Positions 55,714 through 64,000 of a stretch of 64,000 bases of DNA are shown here, in pieces. Below the pieces are notes generated by a model that was not told where the DNA came from, made no database searches, and saw only the letters and a list, made by a program, of their open reading frames with translations. The DNA is from Coriolopsis trogii (Eukaryota; Basidiomycota; Agaricomycetes; Polyporales; Polyporaceae), in assembly GCA_020543525.1 (NCBI GenBank), contig JAHYIO010000036.1, positions 2,170,001-2,234,000 of the forward strand, in the 5' to 3' direction. Positions within the stretch are counted from its first letter, which is position 1, and the number at the start of each line of letters is the position of its first letter. Both the position numbers and the translations under genes were made by a program.

Positions 55714-56583
55714 ATGTCCACCACTCAGGAGAGCGCAAAGCCCCCGACCATCCTCCAGAACATCTACGCACAGCGTCAGAAAGATGTAGAGGCAGCAAAG
55801 GCCACTCCGGGCACCCGGCCAGACGAGCTAGAGGCGTACCTGCAGATGGGCCTCGCCCCGCCTCTGATACCCCTCGTGCCGCGACTGAAGACGAACCCGT
55901 CCTCCTCGTCGCCGTCGCCGTCACTCAGCCTCATGGCCGAGATCAAGCGCGCCTCCCCGTCCAAAGGCGATATCGCTCCCTTTGTCAACCCCGCGCAGCA
56001 AGCCCTGCTCTACGCGCAGGCCGGCGCCTCAGTCATCTCTGTCCTCACCGAGCCAACCTGGTTCAAGGGCAGCCTTCTCGACATGCGTCTCGCGCGCACC
56101 GCGATCGACGCCGTGCCCAACCGCCCCGCGATCCTCCGCAAGGAGTTCATCTTCGCCGAGTACCAGATCGCGGAAGCCCGCCTCTGGGGCGCCGACACCG
56201 TCCTCCTCATCGTCGCCATGCTCGAGCAGGAGCAGCTCCAGCGGCTCTACACGTACTCCCTCAGCCTCGGCATGGAGCCCCTCGTCGAGGTCAACAACGC
56301 GCAGGAGATGGGCCGCGCGCTCTCCATCGGCGCGAAGGTCGTCGGGGTCAACAACCGCAACCTGCACGACTTTAGCGTCGACATGGGCACGACGAGCAGC
56401 TTGGTGGACATGGTGCGCGAGAAGGACATCGTCCTCTGCGCGCTCAGCGGCATCAAGGGTCCGGAGGACGTCAGGGTGTACAAGGAGCAGGGAGTGAATG
56501 CAGTGTTGGTGGGGGAAAGCCTGATGCGCGCCGCCGACACGAAGGCTTTCATCAAAGAACTCTTGGAGTGGCCCAGCGCATGA
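55714..56583 (+). CDS. Stand-alone indole-3-glycerol-phosphate synthase
   Basis: Converts carboxyphenylamino-deoxyribulose phosphate to indole-3-glycerol phosphate, step four of tryptophan synthesis. One intronless exon of 289 codons. All active-site segments are present: [105 protein letters not shown] and [13 protein letters not shown]. In most fungi this activity is the middle domain of a trifunctional protein with glutaminase and PRAI domains; here the frame has neither before nor after. The N-terminus [20 protein letters not shown] is that of a complete domain. I chose ATG 55714; an in-frame ATG at 55585 would lie 3 bp after the reductase stop. Confidence 0.9.
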   Translation: MSTTQESAKPPTILQNIYAQRQKDVEAAKATPGTRPDELEAYLQMGLAPPLIPLVPRLKTNPSSSSPSPSLSLMAEIKRASPSKGDIAPFVNPAQQALLYAQAGASVISVLTEPTWFKGSLLDMRLARTAIDAVPNRPAILRKEFIFAEYQIAEARLWGADTVLLIVAMLEQEQLQRLYTYSLSLGMEPLVEVNNAQEMGRALSIGAKVVGVNNRNLHDFSVDMGTTSSLVDMVREKDIVLCALSGIKGPEDVRVYKEQGVNAVLVGESLMRAADTKAFIKELLEWPSA

Positions 56584-57503
56584 ACGATCTTGATGCTTGA
56601 ACGCATGCGAGACTAGGCACGTTGATTATGGGCGTGCTAAAATATGAGGTGTTCAATCATTCATCTTGTAGTGACCTCACGGGCCCGGGATTGCTTGGAT
56701 GCGGCGCCGGGTGTTGCGGAGTTCGACTTCTTCTGGAGGCCGACGGCGAAAAGAGTAGCCTAGTCTGGTAGTATGGACTATTCCAGGTCGTAAGATCATC
56801 ATTATTCCTTGCAGTAACATGGAACTGTGGAGGAGCAAGAAGATATCAGATGCACATGTGAACAGCTAGTACGTACGTCTAGTAGTAGCAGGCCAAGGAC
56901 GGGTCCTCAGAATGCACCGTGACGAAAACATTGTAGTGCACGTGACGTACCTTGTGAGACAGCATAGTGTATGCACATTCTGTATCGGCGAGACACAACG
57001 GGAGTCCGAGGATGATGGGTGTAGGCGATATATGTACATACAAGCCACTTCCAAGTTGCTCGAGGCGATCCAAGTTCGAATATAGTCTCAGACGCTCAGC
57101 GGGGCCGCTTCCGGGACCGGATAAGGGTTCTCTTTCATCCAGGGCGTGCTGCAGCTTGGAAAGCTATTGGCAGTATCATCATGCTCATCTTCCCTGTACG
57201 GTCAATCTGGAACATCCTCGCTATGACTATGTAGTTCATCGGTCGTCTCTGATGGTGTCTGAAGGTCTGGCTATATGGAAAGGGGTCCCTGTATGCAGTA
57301 CGCACGTGAAATCATCCAGGAGCGCGTTGATGCCTCCGCCGTACCATCATCGACACGGCGATTTCTTCGGGCCTCTTAACCAACCGGTACCGCTCACGCT
57401 TTACCCCGCACCATATCCCAAGGTTGCCTACGTCCTCCCCACCTCTCCACTACATTGCAAGTCGCGAACGAAGCCGAGCTTTATCGAACCCTACCCAGAC
57501 ACA
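56584..57503. other. 0.9-kb intergenic
   Basis: Downstream of the IGPS gene and upstream of the enoyl-CoA isomerase gene, both plus-strand. No gene, RNA or repeat is supported. Confidence 0.5.
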
Positions 57504-58754
57504 ATGTCGTACCCCGTCAGCTTCCCTGCGAGCAACCCGATGGTGACCGTCACCCATCGTACGTAGTCCTCATCAGAGTCCACAGACCGCGCTCCTGATA
57601 TCGCGGAACTGTGGATAGCGTCGCCTGCTGTCTGGGTGATCGAAATGCACAATGGCGCGGACAACCGGCTGACGGAGGCCTTCCTCACGAAAGCGCTGCC
57701 ACCCGCATTGGACGTGGTTGAGAAGCACTGGCGGGAGAACTGGAGGGCCGGTGTCGCGAAGAAGGACGCGAGCCTGTGCAGAGGTGCGCTCATCCTCGTC
57801 GGGAACAGGAAGCAGGACAAGTTCTTCAGCAACGGTGAGTACTTGCGCGGTCGGTCGGTCGGTCGACGCACGAGGAGCGAGGTGTTCATGGGAGGAATGA
57901 CACTTAGGACTCGACTTTGAGAATGCTATCAAGGACCCCGCGTTCAAGACGAACTTCTTCCCCCGTATGTGCATACAAACTCCAACCGGTGCTCCAGGCT
58001 CATCTCCACTCGCCCGCTCACTGCGCGCTGCTCACATGCAGTCTACTACAACCCTATCATACTCCGCCTGTTGACCTTCCCTAGTGAGTGTCCTGCTGCG
58101 AACGTGTGTTGATCGAGCGCGGCTCACGCATGTCCGCACACAGTCCCCGTCATCGCCGCCGTGAACGGACACAGCTTCGCGGGCGGCATGGTGCTCGCCA
58201 TGGCGTGCGACTACCGCTTCATGACAGACGGCAGCAAGCGCAACGCGTGGTTGTCCATGAACGAGGCACGTACCCCCACCACCCTCAGCACCTCGCGCGC
58301 GCACAGCGTGGACTGATCCCCGACGCCGACAGATCCATTTCGGCGCAGTGCTCCCCCCGTCCTTGGTCGCAGTCCTGAGGGCGAAGACGTCGAGCGCGCA
58401 GACGCTCCGGAAGATAGCCCTGGAGGGACACCGGTTCACGCCGTCGGAGGCGCTCGCGCTCGGTCTCGTCGACCACGTCGTAGAAGGGAATACGGAGAGC
58501 GTGCTCGCCGCCGCGCAGGCGTTCGCTGAGAAGCTGAGCCCGATCACCAAGAGCGGCGCGTGGGGCGTGAACAAGGTATGTGTGACGCGTTTCGATCTCC
58601 ACCTGGTGGGTGGGAGACGTAACGGTATGCTCATGACTTCTTGATGCACTGGTTCCAGCGCGAACTGTACAGGGACACCATAGAAGCGGTGTCGAGGAAT
58701 GTGACATCGATAGATGTTGTTGCAGAGGACTCAGCAGCGAAGGCGCGGCTTTGA
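57504..58754 (+). CDS. Peroxisomal enoyl-CoA hydratase/isomerase (ECI-like)
   Basis: Crotonase-fold enzyme of fatty-acid beta-oxidation, probably shifting double bonds of unsaturated enoyl-CoA. Seven exons (57504-57558, 57619-57834, 57908-57964, 58042-58083, 58144-58265, 58333-58575, 58659-58754) give 276 residues. The first oxyanion segment is EMHNGADNRLTEAF and the second PVIAAVNGHSFAGGMVLAMA, followed by CDYRFM and IHFGAVLPPSLVAVLRAK. LEGHRFTPSEALALGLVDHV is the usual crotonase helix. The C-terminus is AKARL; ARL fits the peroxisomal PTS1 consensus, and yeast Eci1 is peroxisomal. The intron at 58266-58332 has a GC donor (GAG|GCACGT). Isomerase versus hydratase cannot be decided by eye. Confidence 0.87.
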
Positions 58755-59402
58755 CTCGTCCTTGCTTGTACGGTGACTTGGATGTGCAGTCTTGACCGTC
58801 TGACTCAGGCTTGTGGATAGTGCTTATAACCGGACTCGTACTGAACACCGGACTCGGGCTTCTGGGAAAGGCAAGTGTTACGATACCCATGAATCGGACC
58901 CGGAGCGTGGGCTGGTCACCAGGACGACGACGGTGAGAAGGAGAGTTGCAATATTGATTAATGTCCATACTGCGCAACCATTCCACCTGCTGCGGAGCTG
59001 TACGGACGAGTGCAGCACGAACACGTTCGAGGGCAGACACTGAAGATTCAGAGGGCGAGCGCGGTATGTACTCCGTGGCTGTTAGGCCGACGGAATGACG
59101 AGAAGACCAAGTATCTGGTGTAATGAATGGAAATGCAAGCGATGGAGCGTATTTATGGATCACAAGAACCCCACTGGGACGTGATCGAGGATGTGGATGA
59201 GTTCTACCGCGCGCAGCCTGGAGGCCTCGCTGGCCCTGGTAGTAACAATCATCCTTGCCATACATAAGGGGCCCAGCGCGAGCCCCGCGCGCCATCCCCC
59301 CTCCTCCTCTTTCTTCCCCTCGTTATCCAAGGCCGGGTCCTTGTCCTTTCCCTTCCTTCCTCAGTTCTATCTGTCAGGTTACAGCGCAGGCCGGTTCTCA
59401 TC
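58755..59402. other. 0.65-kb intergenic before the protease
   Basis: Promoter region of the aspartic protease; the GCCATACATAAGGG near 59258 may include its TATA-like element, followed by a long pyrimidine-rich stretch typical of strongly expressed basidiomycete genes. Confidence 0.45.
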
Positions 59403-61422
59403 ATGCAGCTCGCTCTCTCGTTCTCCACCCTCCTCGCAAGCATCCTCGTCCTCCTCGCCGCCACCGACAATGGCGTGCAGGCCGCCCCCACCGCGAAGCG
59501 CGGCAAGCACATCACCTTGCCCCTCACGCGCGTCCACCAGAACCGCGGAGACGTCCACCCCTTGATCGTGCGTTTGCCGGCTTTTGTCGTTGTATTATGT
59601 GGCGCACATTTGCTGACGCATGCGTTCGTTTCGTTCGTCCGCGTACAGCTTCTGCAGCAGCACATCAACCGCAGCCAGCGCCGCGTCGCGCGCATGAAGG
59701 GCGTCGCGCCCCCGAGCAAGCGCGAGCTCGAGGAGAACTTCACCAAGCGCATGTACATCCCCGCCTCGGGCCGCCCTACCCGGATCAGCAAGCGCTACAA
59801 CCGTCATGGCATGCCTGGCAAGGCGCAGGCTGCGGTCGAGGAAGACGACGAGGACGGGGACGACATCGAGGTCTCCTCGCTCGCCAAGGGTAAGGCGCAG
59901 GGCCTCCAGGACCTTCCTAGCTTCGGCGACATCATCAAGTCTGGCGCGGACGCTATCAAGGCCGCCGCGGTCAACGGCAAGAAGGGAAGGAAGGGCAAGG
60001 GCAAAGGCAAAGGCGCGGCCGCTGGTGCCGGGGCTGGTGCTGGTGCTGGTGCTGGTGCAGCAGCTGGCTCCGGTTCAGGCGCGACCGCTGCCGCTGCTCT
60101 GACGCCTGCGAACGAGCCCACGGCGGACAACTCGCTTGGTCTCGACATTGAGTGCGTGTTGACATCGTCCCTGTTCCTCCACGCATCGCTTTCTGACGTA
60201 GGGCACGATATCTCACAGGGCCAACGATGTCGGCTACATCGCCACCGTTCAGATGGGCACGCCCCCGCAGGATTTCCACATCCTCATGGACTCTGGGTCG
60301 GCTGACCTGTGGGTTGGCTCTGAGACTTGCGTGTCAGAGGCCGACGGCGGAGATTGCGTATGTTTATCCCCAATAACAGCGGGCTTTATACCATCCAACT
60401 GACGCCACTCCTCGCTTGTCTTCCAGGGTAACCACCAGTTCCTTGGCCCCCAGAGCTCCTCCTCGTTCACAAACACGGAGAAGGAATTCGAGGTCACGTA
60501 CGGTACCGGGCACGTTTCTGGCGATATTGTCACGGACGATATCGTCCTTGCCGGTCTCAAGCTCTCTGGCCACACCTTTGGTGTCGCGAACACTGAGTCG
60601 CAGGATTTCGCCGACGACAGCGTTCCCTTCGATGGTCTTATGGGTCTCGCGCAGTCCGTACGTACATGTCAAGTACGGTAAATCATCGCCCTGCCTGACA
60701 ATTCTCTCCCTTTCCCCCGTAGACCCTCTCCAACCAAGGTGTGCTCACTCCCGTGGAGGCCCTTGCGGAGCAAGGCCTCATCGACGAGGCCATCACCTCC
60801 TACAAGATCTCCCGCCTCGCAGACAACAAGAACGACGGCGAGATCACGTTCGGCGGCCTCGACGAGACCAAGTTCGACCCCGCCACGCTCGTCACCTTCG
60901 ACAACCTCTCCAAGAACGGCTTCTGGGAGGGCGCGATGGACGCGGTCACGGCCGACGGGCAAGTCATCGGCCTCACCGGCCGCTCCGCGATCCTCGACAC
61001 CGGCACCACGCTCATCGTCGCGCCCCCCGCCGACGCCGAGGCCGTCCACGCGGCGATCCCTGGCGCGCAGTCGGACGGGAACGGCGGGTTCTTGATCCCG
61101 TGCGACACGACGACGAGCATCGCGCTCTCGTTTGGCAGGCAGGAGTTCGCGATCGACTCGCGCGACCTCATCTTTGCCGCTGCGGACAATGCTGGGACCA
61201 CTTGCGTCTCGGGCATCTCTGCCGGCCAGATCGCCGACGACACTACTTGGCTGGTACGTCTCTGTCTCCGGCTTCTTTGCAGAGGCTCTCAGAGGCCCCT
61301 TTGTTTCGAGTGGTCACTGACTGGGATGTTCGCTTGTGTAGGTCGGAGACGTCTTCCTGAAGAACGCGTATTTCTCGACGGACGTCACGAAGAACTCGAT
61401 TTCGCTCGCGAAGCTGGTGTAA
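59403..61422 (+). CDS. Secreted pepsin-like aspartic protease (A1 family)
   Basis: Endopeptidase of family A1, related to polyporopepsin. The signal peptide is MQLALSFSTLLASILVLLAA, then an unusually long propeptide with dibasic sites (AKRGKH, SKRELEENFTKR, SKRYN). This includes a Lys/Gly run (GKKGRKGKGKGKG) and a GAGAGAGAGAG-type run encoded by GCTGGT repeats near 60020-60060. The mature enzyme begins about NDVGYIATVQMGTPPQDFHI and holds both catalytic motifs, ILMDSGSADLWVG and SAILDTGTTLIV, with the flap VTYGTGHVSGD. The disulphide CVSEADGGDC-type loop and LIPCDTTT are present. The stop is TAA 61420-61422 after SISLAKLV. Five or so short introns. Active sites are intact, so it should be functional. 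Confidence 0.9.
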
Positions 61423-61986
61423 GCTTGAGCTCGTCCGCGCGCTCGCTGCTCTCCTTCGCACTCTGTGGTTTCTCTCGGTATGGCCTAGTAAGGTATTGGA
61501 TGCTATTTGTTAGGGGTACTGAGAAGGGCTGTATCACACGCAATGGAACTCGCTTTCTTTCTCTCGACACGAACCGCGCGCTTAAACATGCGAATTGCGG
61601 TACAGCGTATGCCACCCCGTCATACGCTACGTAGCGGGCATTCTCGTACGGTACAAGAACATCCTCGTCCGACATTCTGGCACTTGATCGGCCTACTACC
61701 GCGTGACCGCGGCGTGAGAGCTGACGACGAGAAGGTCGCTCATCACCCTAGCAAGGTAGTAGAGGTTCGGACGAGTACTTACGAAGCGAATCGCCGTCCA
61801 CCTTTTTCACCCCTCTCTGGCAGGAGGAACGTGGTGGAGACAGATGCGAGCACCCTATGGTCAGTTCACTGAATGGCACTACGTCAGACGGGCAAGCATT
61901 GCGAGGAGGAATGATTAGAAAAGGGGACTTTACTGCTTCGATCAAAGTATATAGCAGACATCATAAAAGAAGGGGACAGCAGGGCG
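61423..61986. other. Downstream of the protease
   Basis: About 560 bp with no supported gene. Composition is still that of the host region. Confidence 0.45.
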
Positions 61987-62310
61987 TCTAGCCACGTGCG
62001 AAGCACGTGGAAAAACCATGTGGCTGCCATGTGGCTGGCCTGCGAGGCCCTAAGGGTGTGGTGTGCCGAGCCTGCGAGGCGCCGGAGAGGGCCGGGTCTA
62101 TCTTGCCGAGCCTGCGAGGCCCCCCAACGTCGCTCTCAGCGTTGACAGTAGATCGAGTGCGAAAATAAAAATAGAGTAGCCTCCCCATGACCGTCTGACA
62201 ATAGCTATGCAAAATCCCAGCATCACAGCAGACCCAGGCTGCCGGTGTGAGAGACTTTCTGTCAAAAACACCGGCCTGAAAACTTGCGCAAGGGGAGCCC
62301 CTGCAAGAAC
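61987..62310. repeat. Structured GC-rich patch with hairpins, probable Helitron terminus
   Basis: Starts TCTAG followed at once by the perfect hairpin CCACGTGC-GAA-GCACGTGG (61992-62010). Then the palindromic CCTGCGAGGC occurs three times (62039, 62071, 62111), the last two within a 16-nt exact repeat GCCGAGCCTGCGAGGC. Further hairpins are GCCGGTGT/ACACCGGC (62241-62275) and CTTGC-GCA-AGGGG-AG-CCCCT-GCAAG (62283-62307). On the minus strand the first hairpin is followed by CTAG, which fits a Helitron 3' end; on the plus strand TC is the expected Helitron 5' start. Either reading is possible. Confidence 0.5.
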
Positions 62311-63057
62311 GCGATATAGTGGACACCTGTTTTCACGCCTCAGCGGCGCGGGGACCATAGACGCCCTAACGGCACAGCTTTCCTACCTTATGGGAGAAGA
62401 CCCGGGCATAACAAGTAAGACTTACTTACGCTCTGCTTATTACATCAATTGCTGACTATTGATGATAACAATGCTATTAATAGCCTCTCCCTATCACTAT
62501 CAACCCACAATCATAAGCCCGGATCTTGACCCTTGATAGCATCTATCAAATGTTAGCTTACTTTGTCTAATGACCGCATTATGACCACTTCAATACTGAT
62601 CTATTGATATTACAGCACATACTATCCAGCCCCAAAGTCAACAACTGCTATCATACCAAGTTCAATCCCCTTGGTAAACACTACATACGTAAGTAATATC
62701 CATACCTTTGCTTATTGTGCTTCAATTAATCCAACAAAATCAGCAGTTACCACACATTTCCATATCAATCTCAACATCAACTCAATCAAGCCATACTTTT
62801 ATGTTTGTTACCTCTATATAGTATATGAATATTGCTATCTGACAGTCTAAATTAGCCCTTTCCCTGCCCACCCTATCAATCAACCAACCTCTCCATTCAA
62901 AACAAAATGTAAGTACACTTTCAATATAACTTTACATATACATTGACACTAAGCAATTTTCGCATTTTCAGTTTACAACCAGAATTATAGGTACTGACAA
63001 TGTTATGACTGATTGCACCAATGCTAATGTTAAGACAGTAACACATCAAATACTACC
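62311..63057. other. AT-rich leader of the Helitron gene
   Basis: Base composition drops sharply to AT-rich after about 62455. The stretch contains what look like leader introns (GTAAGTACAC at 62910 to TTTTCAG near 62972, and GTACTGACA to AAGACAG near 63038). No other coding frame is seen. Confidence 0.45.
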
Positions 63058-64000
63058 ATGCAATCAGACAGTGCTTCAGCAAGTCATATGAGCTCTGATC
63101 GGCCGTGTGTGATATATATTGAACTTAGAAAATGAATACTAATAATTACACAGGCATACACCCGATCATGAGAGAGCTGCACAACGCAATGCAGAACGTG
63201 TACAGCGTTTGCAAATGACCTCTCCTGAGCAGCGGCGGGAGAGACATAGAGAGCTGTTAATGCCACCGCGTCAGCCTAACTTTGAAAACCCATCTGTGCA
63301 GAATAGTTTCTATCATCAAATCTATGGCAGTGGATTCCAGTTGCAACCCCCTTTCAATCCTTTAGAGTATCAGCACGGTGCTCAGATGTATGGCAACTTT
63401 GTGGGGTATGGTGATATGAATGAACCTCAGCCATTCATGAATAATTATCATTATGGTCAACAACCATATAATCAGCCAATGGCTGGACCATCACGTATTG
63501 AAGGTCCAATGACTGCTAGAGATTATGCTGCAGAACTTGAGGCTAATCTTAATAGACGGCATTCTGAAAGAGTGCAAGCACGTCTTGCTGGACGTCAAAG
63601 GAGTCGTAGAGCAGGTGGACAACTTGAGCACAACAATGATCATTCTCCTACTAATAATGGTCAGAATCAGAATTATGGGTCAGAAGAGTATCATAATGGA
63701 GAAATAAATCGATATGCTGCTCAACAAATACAACATGAGCAGGAGGAAGCTGAGCAACATGCAGCAGAGGTTGCCGCAGAAGCTGCTGCTCAATTGCGTA
63801 GGCAGGAGGAGCGTGCTATTCAACGTGCAGCAGAAGAAGAGGCCCATGCTATTGCTCGGCTACATCAGCAGCAGGAGCGTGAAGCTCAGCGATTAGCACA
63901 ACAAGAAGCACAGGCTATAGCTCAACAATTGCGTGCAGTGCCTAAAGGTCGGCGACCCTATCAGGAGCCTATACAGTCTCACTACTTGGGAGCAATGAAT
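63058..64000 (+). CDS. Helitron RepHel protein, N-terminal part, cut by window end
   Basis: Start ATG 63058 gives MQSDSASASHMSSDRP; an intron (63105-63153, GTGTGT to ACACAG) joins it to HTPDHERAAQRNAERVQRLQ in phase, and the frame then stays open to the window end. The product is rich in Gln, Asn, Ala and Arg (for example EEAEQHAAEVAAEAAAQLRR). The last visible residues, EPIQSHYLGAMN, match the segment that in Helitron proteins comes just before the Cys/His finger C-x2-C-x-ALH-F/W and the Rep domain. Rolling-circle Rep and helicase domains would lie beyond the window. Codon use is AT-biased, unlike the neighbouring host genes, which supports a mobile origin. The assignment rests on one motif and the N-terminal style. 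Confidence 0.6.

Noticed and set aside
55982..56497. 171-codon Ser/Arg-rich frame inside the IGPS gene
   Set aside because: A frame shadow of the real IGPS frame, caused by high third-position GC.
1..64000. CRISPR arrays, bacterial operons or prophage
   Set aside because: The region is eukaryotic with spliced genes; no regularly spaced repeats were seen.

Overview
The window looks like a gene-dense chromosome segment from a filamentous basidiomycete, most likely an Agaricomycete of polypore type. The grounds are: genes broken by many 45-70 nt GT-AG introns, short intergenic gaps, genes on both strands, an ergosterol gene, sesquiterpene synthases of the Agaricomycete kind, a secreted pepsin-like protease and a Helitron. 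The order is inference from protein families seen; no ribosomal or marker gene is present. All exon models below were built by hand; many were checked by the reading frame staying open and the exon lengths summing to a multiple of three.

Region 1 (1-12 kb): an ABCC multidrug transporter cut by the window start (-), the DEAD-box ribosome-biogenesis helicase DBP6/DDX51 (-), an unrecognised Cys/His gene (+), an XLF/NHEJ1 end-joining factor (-) divergent from an FHA plus G-patch protein (+), and a small secreted Cys-containing protein (-). Region 2 (12-15.6 kb) is gene-poor. Region 3 (15.6-36 kb) holds housekeeping genes: ERG3, RAE1/GLE2, an intron-containing tRNA-Arg, a 426-bp foldback element, a hydrophilic protein, an HST4-type sirtuin, SEM1/DSS1, a GIT1-type MFS transporter, VPS71/ZNHIT1, an SDR enzyme and MET2.

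Region 4 (35.5-44.3 kb) carries two paralogous sesquiterpene synthases on the minus strand, 3.5 kb apart, in otherwise gene-empty DNA. Region 5 (44.3-50 kb) has RPB5 and SWD2 back to back across 98 bp, a 660-bp hAT-type MITE with intact 8-bp target duplication, TRAP-alpha, and the complex I subunit NDUFB10. Region 6 (50-61.5 kb) has a tail-to-tail pair of seven-helix membrane proteins, an aldo-keto reductase, a stand-alone indole-3-glycerol-phosphate synthase, a peroxisomal enoyl-CoA isomerase/hydratase and an aspartic protease. Region 7 (61.5-64 kb) passes through structured GC-rich DNA into AT-rich DNA with the 5' part of a Helitron RepHel gene, cut by the window end.

The most unusual items are splicing features (two 7-nt exons and one 13-nt exon, three GC-AG introns), the foldback and hAT elements, the terpene synthase pair and the stand-alone IGPS. 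No coherent new multi-gene system was found.
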